From: Tupaia tana
Lineage: Eukaryota; Chordata; Mammalia; Scandentia; Tupaiidae
NCBI GenBank assembly: GCA_026018925.1
Contig: JAKSZU010000029.1
Location: 13,629,278-13,693,277 of the forward strand
Direction of reading: 5' to 3'
DNA length: 64,000 nt
Shown here piece after piece: positions 1 to 11,035 of this stretch. The position numbers and the translations under genes are program-made. The notes beneath the pieces are model-generated. The model searched no databases, was not told the origin of the DNA, and saw only the letters and a program-made list of their open reading frames with translations. Every line of letters begins with the position of its first letter. The first letter of the stretch is position 1.

Positions 1-100
1 CAACCAAGCAAATAAACCCAGCAATCTCTGGGCTCTGAACAAAGTTGATTGATCTCTGAAATGACTTCAGGTGAAAATGTATTTTCAATCTCTGAGATGA

Positions 101-318
101 GCAGATTGCATAATGGTTAGATTGCTGGACTCCCACATAGTTGACTATGGTTTTGAATCCTGGACCTGGTGGCTTAAAACACATCAGGCACGTGTGGTGC
201 ATGTCCAAAATCCTGAGAGGAACAAGGAGGAGAAGGGAGATTTCTTGCTTTCTGTGTCTGTTCTCTGTCTCTCCAGTGAGCACACACACTTTGTAGCAAA
301 AATCTCTTTTAAAAAAAT
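101..318 (+). mobile_element. tRNA-derived SINE
   Basis: The copy has the tRNA-like head (GGCTATG/GGACTCCCAC-type core, then a B-box-like GGTTTTGAATCC), the GGTGGCTTAAAA linker, a C/T-rich stretch and an A-rich tail. The matching sites in copies 2 (about 20860) and 3 (about 34700) lack it, so it entered copy 1 after the units diverged. Confidence 0.8.
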
Positions 319-1142
319 TCAATTTCCATTCTCTGTGAACCTTTTCTGCAGTGTTTACTGGGCTATAAGACTCACCTGGATAGGGTCTCTGACAACAAAG
401 TCTCCACATGAGGGTCTGAACTCTTCCCTGGATGGTTGATGATGGAAATTGAAGTGTGGGCCCCAGACAAGACTGCAGAATGGTGTCAAGGATCAATACT
501 CTAGCCATACTTAGAACATCAACATCTTCACATCCAACCCAAGACTGCACACTCTTATGGACAATAGCAAAAGAGATCCTTACATCTCCCTATATCTGCT
601 CATTTGTTACATTTCCCTGTTGTTACTACAATCTCTGAGCACCTGATTTCCCTGTGGAGACAGTCTACCAGAAAGGAAAATTTTTCCTGTGCTGATTCTC
701 TGTTCCCAAGAGACCAGGTTAGCGCCAGGTGAATGCAGACTTTATTATTTCTTCTCTGGGAATTCTGCTATCTACAGAGCTCTCACCTTATTAGTAGTTC
801 TGCAAAATCAAAAATTTCCCCAAAGTCTGAGGTACCTGCCTTTATCAGTTGACTATGAAGACCAATACATTGAATTGTTGTGCGGCTGCAGCTCTGAATG
901 TCTTTTAAAAATTGCTATTCCTTTTCATCAAGACAGAAAACTCTCTTCATTTGCTATATAACCTTGAGAAGTTACAATAGTCATGGGCTTCATGGTGCTC
1001 ATGATAAAGCAGCTAGTAGCTTTCAGCCTATAACACAACTTAAGAGTTGTAATTAGTCCTCCATTTGTGAAACATTGGCAATTATAAGCTATAAACTTAG
1101 TACATTTATGTCTTATGCACTGATGTTAGAATGTTATATGAA

Positions 1143-1388
1143 CTAGGCCAGCCAGGGGTCTGATGGTTAAGGTGACTAGATCCCACATGACCAATTGTGC
1201 AGTTCCTGTCTCAGGCCGAGTGGCTTGGAAAACATGTCAGGTGCATGTATGTCTGTGCTCAGAACTCTGAGAAGGGAATGGTATTAGAACAATTTTGATG
1301 TGGAAGGTGATTTCTTACTTTTACTATCTCTTTTTCTCTCTGTATTTCTGAAGTGAATGCACATGCTCTATAACAAATATAAACAAAA
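1143..1388 (+). mobile_element. Old tRNA-derived SINE shared by all three units
   Basis: It starts GGCCAGCCAGGGG, has a diverged tRNA-like head and ends in an A-rich tail. The same insertion sits at 21631-21840 and 35952-36168, so it predates the tandem duplication. It belongs to the older GGCCAGCAGGTGG-type subfamily. Confidence 0.75.
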
Positions 1389-1573
1389 AAAAAGAATGTT
1401 CTATGGATTTTATCATCTAATTTTTAAATTACTAGTACTATTAGGAACTCATTCTACATTTGCAGAAATGAGGCTTGGAATGATTAACTGATCTAAAGAA
1501 AATTATGAATCAAGTAAAGAATGAAATTTGATGAGAACCATATCAAGATATTTATAGGGCTAATGCTCAAGGA

Positions 1574-1745
1574 CAGTGGTCCTCAAACATGGTGATTATG
1601 CCTCCAGTAGACATTTGGCAATATCTGGGGAAATTTGTGTGGTCATAATTGGTAGGTGCAACTGGTAGAACTCAGTAAGTTGAAGCCAGGAATACTGTTT
1701 GACATATTCTAGTGCAAAGCAGAAGTCACTCCACAGGCATCAACC
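1574..1745. mobile_element. MER5A-like hAT-Charlie element
   Basis: It starts with the terminal motif CAGTGGTCCTCAA and runs through GACATTTGGCAATATCTGG, both diagnostic of MER5A/B non-autonomous DNA transposons. The far end is eroded. Copies at the same unit position lie at 22027 and 25291. Confidence 0.75.
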
Positions 1746-1782
1746 AGGAGGTTATCACCAGGAAGACTGAGAGACTTCTCTA

Positions 1783-1900
1783 GATCAGTATATCTCCAAT
1801 GCCCATGTGTATATGATCACCTGGGTATCTTATTTAAATAAAGATTATGAGTTGGCAAATCTTGGGTGAATTCAGACATTTTGATTTTATTATTATGTCT
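1783..1900. mobile_element. Second hAT-Charlie-like MITE remnant
   Basis: It contains GATCAGTATATCTCCAATG followed by a GATCACCTGGGTATCTT-type stretch, as in short Charlie-derived elements whose consensus has a GAATCACCTGG core. Copy 2 carries the same remnant at about 22205-22330. I am not sure of the subfamily. Confidence 0.5.
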
Positions 1901-2020
1901 TTGGTGATGTTAACAACACCTGTACTGATCTAGAGACCAGACTTTATTAATCAAAGATGTAGTCTAGGGTTAGATTCTGGTGTAAATATTTTGAAGCCAT
2001 CTCCACAAAGAATACCAGGA

Positions 2021-2118
2021 CAAAGAAAACATACTAAGATAGGCAAGAGAGAAATGTCAAGTTACCTACAAGGGATATCCCATCAGGCTAACAGTGGACC
2101 TCTCATCAGAAACAATGT
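2021..2118 (+). mobile_element. HAL1-like element copy a, 5' piece
   Basis: This is LINE-1 ORF1 C-terminal sequence (GACAAAGA..AAGATAGGCAAGAG, then TACCTACAAGG). The element is 5' truncated here and is interrupted by the L1 at 2119-7923. It resumes at 7924, where the ORF1 reading continues from the same point. Confidence 0.8.
2111..2118 (+). repeat. Target-site duplication of L1-1 (left)
   Basis: AACAATGT here is repeated at 7924-7931, directly after the A-rich end of the L1. Removing the L1 plus one copy restores continuous HAL1/ORF1 sequence. Confidence 0.8.
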
Positions 2119-2583
2119 GCTTCTGAATCTCCACACATCCCCACCGTTTCTCCTCCTTGGACCCCAGGTTGGTTGTCTGGGACTTTAAGGCGAACTCCCA
2201 CCCTACCCTCCCCGCAATCCGGATCGAGCCGGCCAGCAGTTCCAGGCACCAGGTGGACTCAGGCTGCAGTCCCCACCAACCTGGTCCTGTCACTCATCTT
2301 CTGACCCTTTCCCACTAACCTTTGGACTCTTTGAATTCTGGAGATTTGAATAGCAATTTCCTTTTTTCATTTTGTTTTTCTTTGCTCTTGTGGTGTTGCT
2401 TATTCAGTCAATTGAAGGCTCACCCCTCCTTAGAGACAGTGAGGACTTTGGGCCTTCCAGGGTAGTGGCAACAGCTAATGCTAATTGTGAGCAACAGGTA
2501 GGCCAACCATAAGGGAAATCATCAATTTTCTAAGCCTGTACAACTTTTAACAATCAGTTAGGAACAAACATATAGCTTACCTG

Positions 2584-3554
2584 ATGACTAAGAACAATCG
2601 CAGAGGCTCAAGAAATATGAGCAACCAACAAAAGGCCTCTCCCTCAAGGGAAATCATCAAGCCTACATCACCCACAGTCAATACAATGGACATCGTGGAC
2701 ATGTCTGATAAGGAATTCAGATTATTTGTAGTGACCAAACTAACTGAGATGGAAGAGAAAAGAGACAAGGAGCTCCAGGAGATGAGGAAGTCCTTCAATG
2801 ACTTGAAAGAAGAAATGGATACCTTAAACAAGAACCAGATGGAACTTTTAGGATTGAAGAATGTGATACAGGAAATCAAAACCTCCCTTGAAAGTATTAA
2901 AAGTAGGTTAGACCAGGCAGAAGATCGAATCTCTAACGTAGAAGACAAAACATCTGACCTAGAAAAAAGTATCAAGAAGATTGAGAAGACAACCATGAAA
3001 AATGAGGATAATATACGAGGAATACTGGATAATATCAAGTGCCTCAACATCCGGATAATTGGTATTCCAGAAGAGGAAGAAAATAATAAGGGCCTAGATA
3101 ATTTACTCCATGAGATCCTAGAAGAAAACTTTCCAAATCTAGAAAGGCATTCAAATATCCAGACCCAGGAAATACATAGGACCCCGGGTAGAATCAACCC
3201 AAGAAGATCCTCTCCAAGGCACATCATAGCCAGACTGGCAAAAACAACAGACAAAGACAAGATACTAAAGTTGGCAAGAGGGAAACGCCAGGTTACTTAC
3301 AAAGGTCACCCCATCAGGCTAACATCGGATCTCTCGGCGGAAACAATGCAGGCAAGGAAAGAATGGGGAAGCATAGTCAAAGTGTTGAGTGAAAAACAAT
3401 TTCAACCAAGAACACTATACCCGGCAAAATTATCTTTCATGTGGGGAAAAAAAAGATAAAAACATTCTCGAATAAACAAAATTTGAAGGAATTTACCAAC
3501 TCCAGACCAGCTCTTCAAGAGGTTCTGAAGGGAGTATTATACCAGGAAAACTAA
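2584..3554 (+). pseudogene. L1 ORF1 (L1-1), frameshifted near the end
   Basis: ORF1p is the RNA-binding trimeric chaperone of the L1 ribonucleoprotein. The open part is 291 residues. A coiled coil covers about residues 45-145 (heptad-rich, EEKRDKELQ to SDLEKSIKKIEK). Then come the RRM-like domain (IRIIGIPEEEE, about residue 155 on) and the C-terminal domain (YKGHPIRLTSDLS, ARKEW, LYPAKLSF). The ATG at 2584 follows a short A-rich stretch and aligns with the L1-2 start. An A-run near 3445 carries two extra bases relative to L1-2, so the frame stops at 3459. The original stop would be TAA at 3552-3554, giving a length close to 320 residues. Confidence 0.9.
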
Positions 3555-3597
3555 AAAATCAGAGACAGTTATATGAGAACAAAAAGCAACCAAGAAA

Positions 3598-6500
3598 ATG
3601 GCTCACTTAATGATAGGATCAGGTATGGAAATATGGATAATTACACTGAATGTCAATGGATTAAATTCTCCCGTTAGGAGACATAGACTGGCTGAATGGA
3701 TAAGAAAACAGAAACCCAGTATCTGTTGCCTACAAGAAACGCACCTTATGGATAAAGACATACATAGACTAACAGTCAAGGGCTGGAAAAAGATACTCCA
3801 TGCAAATGGAAATCAAAAAAAGGCTGGAGTAGTGATATTGATCGCAGACAAAATAGATTTCAAGACAAAGACTATAATAAGAGACAAAGAAGGGCATTAT
3901 ATAATAGTAAATGGGGTAATCCAGCAAGAAGATATAACGCTTATAAATATCTACGCACCTAACTCAGGTGCACCTAAATATGTGAAGGAAAGACTGCTGG
4001 AGCTAAAAGGAGAGATAGGGAGAAATACTATAATTGTTGGAGATCTCAACACCCCATTATCTCCTATAGACAGATCTTCTAGACAGAAAATAAATAGAGA
4101 GATACAGGACTTAAATGATACTATAAATGGAATGGGCTTGATAGATATCTATAGAACTTTCCACCCTACATCCACAACTTATACATTTTTCTCACCCCGA
4201 CATAGAACCTTTTCTAAGATAGATCATATATTAGGACACAAATCAAGCCTTTATAGATTCAAAGGCATAGAAACTGTACCCAGCATCTTCTCTGACCATG
4301 ATGGAATTAAACTCAAGATTAATTTCAAGACACAACCTCGAAAATACACGAACACATGGAATCTGAACAACCTACTTCTGAATGACTTCTTCACTACTGA
4401 AGAAATTAAGGCTGAAATAAAAAAAATTATGGAAACTAATGATAATGAGTACACAAGTGTCCAGAATCTATGGGACACAGAAAAAGCAGTCATAAGAGGG
4501 AAATTCATAGCAATTAGTGCGCATAAGAAAAGGATAGAAAGATGGCAAGTAGATAACTTATCATCATGCCTCAGAGAATTGGAAAAACAACAACAAACAA
4601 ACCCCCAAAACGCCAGGCAAAGAGAAATAATAAAGGTTCGAGCAGAAATAAATGAAATAGAAAATAAACGAACCATACAGAAAATAAATGAAAGCAAAAG
4701 CTGGTTCTTTGAAAAGATTAACAAGATCGACACACCATTGGCTAGACTGATCAAGAAGAAGAAAGAAAGAAACCAGATTAATCAAATATGTGATGAAACA
4801 GGCAATATTACCACAGACATAGCAGAAATACAAAATATCATTAGAGGATACTATGAGCGACTTTACGCCAACAAACAAGATAACCGGGAGGAGATGGACA
4901 AATTCCTGGATGCATATAATCTACCAAGATTGGATCAGAAAGACATAGAGAACCTGAATAGACCCATAACAAGCCAGGAGATTGAATCATTAATAAATAA
5001 CCTCCCAACAAAGAAAAGCCCAGGCCCAGATGGCTTCACTTGTGAATTCTACAAAACTTTTAAGGAAGAGTTAACCCCTATCCTACTAAAATTATTTCTA
5101 AAGATTCAAAAGGAAGGAAACCTTCCAAATTCATTTTATGAGGCCTCCATCATCCTCATCCCCAAAACAGATAAAGATATGACACAAAAGGAAAACTACA
5201 GACCAATATCATTGATGAATATAGACGCAAAAATTCTCAACAAGATACTCGCAAATCGTATCCAACAACATATAACAAAGATCATTCATCACGATCAGGT
5301 AGGCTTTATACCAGGGATGTAAGGGTGGTTCAATATACGCAAGACCATAAATGTAATACACCACATTAACAGAAAGAAAGATAAAACCATATGGTCATCT
5401 CAATTGATGCGGAGAAAGCATTTGACAAAATACAACATCCTTTTATGATTAAGACTCTCAGTAAGATTGGTATAGAAGGGACATTTCTGAACATAATAAA
5501 AGCAATCTATGAAAAACCTACAGTTAACATTATACTGAATGGGGAAAAGCTGAAAGCTTTTCCTCTGAAAACAGGTACTAGGCAAGGCTGCCCACTTTCT
5601 CCACTGCTCTTTAATATAGTACTGGAAGTCTTAGCTATTGCAATCAGAGAAGAGAACAATATTAAAGGCATTCAAATAGGCAAAGAAGAGTTGAAAATAT
5701 CTTTATTTGCAGATGACATGATGGTATACTTAGAAGACCCAAAGGTATCCATGAAAAAGCTGCTTGAAGTAATAAGTGAATACAGTAAGGTGGCAGGATA
5801 CAAAATCAATATCCAAAAATCTATAGCATTTCTATTTATGAACAACAAGTTGAAGGAAGCAGAGCTGAAGAAAGGAATCCCTTTCACCATAGCCACAAGG
5901 TGTATAAGATACCTAGGGATAAACCTAACTAAGAAAGTCAAAGACCTTTATAAAGAAAACTACAAAAATCTTAAAAGAGACATTGAAAGTGACATAAAAA
6001 AGTGGAAGGACATCCCATGCTCCTGGATTGGAAGAATTAACATAATCAACATGGCAATTCTACCCAAATTAATCTATATGTTTAATGCAATTCCAATCAA
6101 AATACCAGAGATATTCTTCAGAGATCTAGAAAAGGCAATCATAGAATTTGTCTGGAATTATAAAAGACCTCGTATTGCAAAAGCAATCCTGCACAAGAAG
6201 AATGGAGTAGGAGGCATGTCACTCCCTGATCCCAAGATATACTATAAAGCTGTGGTCATCAAAACAGCATGGTATTGGCATAAAAACAGACAAATGGACC
6301 ATTGGAAGAGAATAGAGACCCCAGAAATAACCCCCAAAGCTTACAGTCAACTGATCTTTGACAAAGGATATCAGTCAATACATTGGGAAAAGGAAAACAT
6401 CTTTAGTAAATGGTGCTGGAAAAACTGGGTATCCACCTGCAGAAAGATGAAACTGAACCCCTATCTTTCACCACTAACAACATTCAACTCAAAATGGATC

Positions 6501-7403
6501 AAAGATCTCAACCTAAGACCTCAAACAATAAAACTACTGGTGGAAAATGCTGGGGAAACTCTGGGAGATATTGGAGTAGGCAAAGACTTCTTAAATAAGA
6601 CTCCCAAAGCACAGGCAATAATCCCTAAAATAGACAAGTGGGACTATATTAGACTAAGAAGTTTCTGCACAGCAAAGGACACAGTAACAAGTGTGAACCG
6701 ACAACCCTCAGAATGGGAAAATATTTTTGTTAAATATGCCTCAGACAAGGGACTGATAACCAGAATACATAGGGAACTCAAGTGCCTTATGCGAAAAAAA
6801 TTGATTAAGCCAATTAAAAGATGGGAAAATGAGCTGAACAAAAGTCTCTCTAAGGAAGATATATGGACAGCCAAAAAGCATATGAGGAAATGCTCAACAT
6901 CCCTCATCATAAGGGAGATGCAGATAAAAACCACAATGAGATACCACCTAACCCCTGTCAGAATGGCAAAGATTAAGAATATAAAAAGTGATAAGTGTTG
7001 GTGGGGATGTGGTGAAAAGGGAACCTTCCTACACTGTTGGTGGGAATGTAAACTAGTTAAACCACTGTGGAGAACAATATGGAGGTTCCTCAAAGATCTA
7101 CAAATAGAACTACCATTTGACCCAGCAATCCCGCTTCTGGGTATTTACCCAAAAGACAGGAGAACGCTCAGTCAGAATAGTGCTTGCACATCAATGTTTA
7201 TTGCAGCATTAATCACAATTGCCAAGACATGGAACCAACCTAAATGTCCACAAACTGATGAATGGATTGGAAAAGTGTGGTATATATACTCTATGGAATA
7301 CTACTCAGCCATAAAAAATAACAAGACCCTGGAATTTGATAGAAAGTGGTCAGATATGGAGGATATATTGCTGAGTGAAGTAAGCCAGGCTATGAAAGAA
7401 TGA
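3598..7403 (+). pseudogene. L1 ORF2 (L1-1), one nonsense and one frameshift
   Basis: ORF2p supplies endonuclease and reverse transcriptase. The AP-like endonuclease is at the N-terminus ([16 protein letters not shown], the GDLN motif, then SDHDGIKL). Next comes the Z region, then the RT with [12 protein letters not shown] and the catalytic FADD (near 5708). The C-terminal cysteine region ([15 protein letters not shown], near 7000) is intact. Two breaks are visible. A CAG/CAA to TAA stop at 5320-5322 falls inside the RT (FIPGM then stop). One base is missing near 5385, where L1-2 reads GACAAAAACC and this copy reads GATAAAACC. After that the frame is open to the TGA at 7401-7403. Total coding length is about 1268 codons, normal for L1. 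Confidence 0.93.
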
Positions 7404-7923
7404 TATTGTATGTATCCACTCAATATATACCGACTATCAGCACTCTATGATAGAGAGCAAAAAATTGGAGGACATAAAAGCAGTGAAGGTACTTAATGAG
7501 AATAGGACAGTGTGGAATGGGGGAAGTGAAGAGAAGAGGATAGAGAAAGATAACAAATGAACAATAGAGAGGCAGGACGTTAGTGAGAAACAGATATGGC
7601 TTATTAACTGTTGATGTTGACATGTATAATATTCTCAACTGGATTTGTCTGAGAAGTATTTCATGATGGGCAAAGTATTTGTACAAGCAAAACAAGAAAT
7701 AGCGATTGACTGTTTTAAAAAATAATTAGAATAATAATAATAATGATTGGGGAAAACATAGAAAAGATATGAATGTTGAAGCGGGAAGATTAATGTCTCT
7801 GTACTGACTGACATGCATGGCATTCCCTTTTGAAAAAGCAATGTAATACACTGTAAATTTATATGTAATTCAATGTAATATAAAAAAGAATATGATGATA
7901 ATAAAAAAATTAATAAAAAAAGC
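7404..7923 (+). other. L1-1 3' UTR and A-rich end
   Basis: The sequence has the purine-rich block typical of L1 3' UTRs (GGAATGGGGGAAGTGAAGAG, 7513 on). It then has the family's conserved tail with GACTGACATGCATGGCATT and TACACTGTAAATTTATATG, and ends in an AATAAAA-rich run just before the target duplication. The tail motif is useful for recognising the many 3'-end-only fragments elsewhere in the window. Confidence 0.8.
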
Positions 7924-8755
7924 AACAATGTAAACAAGGAAAGAATGGGAAAATATATTCAAAATGTTAAGGGACAAGCAATTTCAACCAAGAATACTGT
8001 ACTCAGCAAGATTATCTTCAATATGGGAATAAAAGACGAGAACATTTTCAGATAAACAAAACCTGAAAGAATTTATCAACACCAGACCAGTTCTCCAAGA
8101 AGTACTCAAGGGAGTGCTATACTTGGAAAACTCAATACAGACACGTAGAAATAAGAGTTCTAAAACTAAGAAAATGACCAACTTAATTATAGGGACAAGT
8201 CTGGAGTTGAATATTATATCCCAGGATTTAATTGGGAAGATCAAACCACAACAGAAGATAGATTAAGTACATGAGATTGATTTGGTGAAGCAGAATTTTA
8301 TAACTTTTGACTAAAGCATGGCTGATTTTCTTCTAGGTTTTATTTTATAATTTTAACTATTTTTGTCCTGGCTTGAGCTGCCGATAGGTTCATGTTCCTA
8401 CTATTTGAACAGAATCCTAACCTGTTTCCTGGTTTTAAGTTTTAATCAAGTTTCCTTAGCATTTCTTTGATTTATCAAAGCTAAAACTGCTTTTCTTGAA
8501 ATTGAAAAAATGCCTATTTAATGACCATAGTAATCTGTGTACCATCGGCTAGGTGCTACCTTATGGTATATTCATTCTACTCAGAGTTTCACGCCTAAAG
8601 TCAGACATGTATTCACAGATATGTATATATCAGCTGAGCTTGCTATTGAAAGTACTTAGATCATTTTGTTTGTTTTGTTTTGTTTTGTTTTCTATTTCCA
8701 GAAATGTTTTATTAGTAAACTTTACGGAGGAGACTGAGAGGCATTGATGTCATCC
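7924..8755 (+). mobile_element. HAL1-like element copy a, 3' piece
   Basis: This continues the ORF1 from 2118 (GCAAGGAAAGAATGGGAAAA-type stretch, then the end of ORF1 near 8130). It does not lead into ORF2. Instead it runs into a distinct 3' region starting GGGACAAGTCTGGAGTTGAA and containing TTGAACAGAATCCTAACC. The same ORF1-to-3'-region junction recurs at 23600-23870 (reverse) and 55150-55510. A (TTGTT)n expansion sits at about 8660-8690. Confidence 0.75.
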
Positions 8756-8761
8756 ACATTA

Positions 8762-9802
8762 CTTTCTTTTTTAAAAAATTATTTACTTGTCTATTTATTA
8801 TTATTTATACATTCAATTGCTATACATCATTTAGATTGTAAAGAGACATTACAAAGCATGATGTACACCTCAGTCCAGCTGTGTGTATAGAATACTATAC
8901 ACATCATTGTCAACAGATAATAAACAATATCTGTGTTCCATAAGTGTCTTACTTCTCTATTTTTCCCCCAAATTTCCTTTCCTATGCTCTTCCCCTCCCA
9001 TACTTTCTTTTCACTTTGTCTCTAGTGTCCCTTACAATTTTTAATGCTTTTATGTTCTCCAGTCTTTCAGTCTCTACCCTAGAGTTCAATTGGTGTATGT
9101 TACATACGATGTCTCTCTTTCATAGCCTGACTTGCTTCACTCAGCAACAAATCTTCCATATTTGTTCAAATTCTGTCAAATTCCAGGGCCTTGTTTTTTT
9201 ATGGCTGAATAGTATTCCATGGAGTATATGTGCCACAATTTTTCAGTCCATTCATCTGTTTGTGGATATTTGGATTGGTTTCATATCTTAGCAATCATGA
9301 ATAATGCTGCAATAAATACAGTTGTGCAAGTGCTTTTCTGACTGAGCATTTTCTTGTCCTTTGGGTGTCCTTCTCCTGTACACTCAGGAGTGGAATTGCT
9401 GGATCATATGGTATTTGAAGGTCTTTGAAGAACCTCCATATTATTCTCCACAGTGGCTGGACCAATTTACATTCCCATCAACAGTGTAGGAGTGTCCCCC
9501 TTTCGCTACATCCTCTCTAGCACTTATCATTATTATTTTTTTAATCTTTGCCATTCTGACTGGGGTTAGGTGGTATCTCATTGTGGTTTTGATCTGCATC
9601 TCCCTAACCATGAGGGATGTTGAGCATTCTTTCATATGCTTTTTGGCTGTTCATATATCTTCCTTAGAGAGTTGTTTATTCAGTTCATTTTCCCATATTT
9701 TAATTGGGTAAATCATTTTCTTCTAGGTAAGCTGCTTGAGTTCCCTGTGTATTTTGTTATTAGCTCCTTATCTGAGGCATAGTTAATAAAAATTCTCTCC
9801 TT
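8762..9802 (-). mobile_element. L1 3'-end fragment (3' UTR and ORF2 end)
   Basis: In reverse, 8762-9060 is L1 3' UTR. From about 9080 it is the C-terminal part of ORF2, and translation on the minus strand gives [21 protein letters not shown]. The fragment continues at 10082-10195 after a SINE insertion. Several stops are present. Confidence 0.8.
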
Positions 9803-10081
9803 GGGACCAGCAGTTAGTGAAATGGCTATGTTGCTGGACTCCCACATAGTCGACCATGGATTGTATCCCGGACTTGGTGGGTTAAAACTCATGCTGGGCG
9901 CGTGTGCATTTGTGCCCAAGATCCCAAGAGAAGAATGGAACAGAAGGGATTGCGGCATGGCCATCCCCCCTGGGGGGTGATTTCTCCCTTTCTGTCTCTC
10001 TGTCTCTCTCTGTCTGTCAGGTGAGCTCACGTGCCCTATAGCAAAAAACCTCTCCAAAAAAAAAAAAATTAAAAAAATAAG
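9803..10081 (+). mobile_element. tRNA-derived SINE inside reversed L1
   Basis: It starts GGGACCAGCAGTTAG and ends in an A-rich tail. The direct repeat TAAAAATTCT lies at 9787-9796 and 10082-10091. The flanks rejoin into continuous L1 ORF2 sequence, so this is a clean insertion. Confidence 0.88.
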
Positions 10082-10195
10082 TAAAAATTCTATCCCATTC
10101 TAAGGGTTGTTGATTCACACTAATCATGGTATCCTTTGCTGTGCAGAAACTTCTTAATCTGATGTAATCCCACCTGTCTATTTTGGGTTTTGAAT
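10082..10195 (-). mobile_element. Continuation of reversed L1 ORF2 fragment
   Basis: In reverse the sequence reads into the ORF2 region just upstream of 9802 (GCAGAAACTTCTTAATCTGATG = reversed LRSFC-coding stretch). Its end at about 10195 abuts another element. Confidence 0.7.
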
Positions 10196-10534
10196 GTAGA
10201 TTATTTTAGAAATTTTGTGAATCAATAAAATGTGGTTAAAAATGGATTGAAAAACTGTAGACACCAGAGATAGTGTGAAAGGAAAGTGGAAAATGGCAGA
10301 GGATGAGAAATAGAAATAATACATATATTATATATTACATATTATGATTAATATATAGTAATTAATAATTAATAAATATGGATATTAATGTATAAGTTGT
10401 ATATTATAGAATATATCATATAATAATTTATATATATTATATGTAATAATTGAGACATTATATAATTAATATATTAACTAATAATATGTATTATATATAA
10501 CAATTAATATTATATGTAATTAGTATATATGTAT

Positions 10535-10573
<39 letters not shown>

Positions 10574-11035
10574 CTAAGAATGAATGAAAAATTATTGATG
10601 ATAGTATGTATGATTAAGCCACTATGCAGTATATTTTGGATGGGACATCACATATTGTATGCTGTGATGTTGCTCAGAGAATGAATGTAAATTAATTAAT
10701 TAATTTTTAAAACATATTTCAGAAAAAAATTACAGGGCACTTGGAACAAGATTTTAGATTTGTCCGTATTTTAGCTTAAGGTATTTTGCTAATCAATAAA
10801 ATATGGAAAAAAAGTTTAGTATGGAAGGGAAAGAGGAAAAAGGGGAAGGAAAAAGCAAGTATAAGTATGCTTAATTGATAAAAAAATGAGAAACTATTTG
10901 CTGATAAGTTATAGAGTAATATCTTTGGCTTGACTGACATGCATAGTATTTGTGCTGGAAAAAGAAATGTTATACACTGTAAAGATGTGATTAAATGTAA
11001 ATAAATTAATAAATTAAAAAATCTTCTCTTATGAC
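10196..11035 (+). mobile_element. Two L1/HAL1 3'-end fragments with AT-rich expansion
   Basis: 10196-10700 matches the 3' end of the HAL1-like family (ACACCAGAGATAGTGTG, then CACTATGCAGTATATT and TTGTATGCTGTGATG). 10760-11025 is a second, L1-1-like 3' end (GACTGACATGCATAGTATT, then TACACTGTAAAG). Between them, at 10320-10570, lies an almost pure A/T stretch ending in (TA)n at 10540-10570. No gene is visible. Confidence 0.65.

Larger units (their letters stand above)
1..2020. repeat. OR7 tandem unit, copy 1 (right end only)
   Basis: This stretch aligns by eye with about 20790-22404 (copy 2) and 34625-36334 (copy 3). Shared landmarks in the same order are the opening with its CTCTGAAATGACTTCAGG-like motif, a TTCCTGTGGGA-like stretch, an old SINE at 1143 and a MER5A-like element at 1574. 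No receptor sequence lies in this copy, because the window starts inside the unit. The right edge is where a HAL1-like fragment begins. Confidence 0.75.
2119..7923 (+). mobile_element. Near full-length LINE-1 (L1-1)
   Basis: This is a 5.8-kb non-LTR retrotransposon with a 465-bp 5' UTR (2119-2583), ORF1 (2584-3554), a 43-bp spacer, ORF2 (3598-7403), a 3' UTR and an A-rich end (AATAAAAAAATTAATAAAAAAA). It is flanked by an 8-bp target-site duplication and inserted by target-primed reverse transcription into an older HAL1-like copy. The 5' UTR contains a GC-rich pocket (about 2190-2290) and no tandem monomers. Both ORFs are disrupted, so the copy cannot move on its own. Only a few breaks are present, so it is relatively young. 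Confidence 0.92.

Noticed and set aside
2577-3260. A 227-codon minus-strand frame opposite L1-1 ORF1
   Set aside because: Antisense shadow of the lysine/glutamate-rich ORF1 (gives S/L/F-rich protein). The same pattern occurs opposite L1-2.
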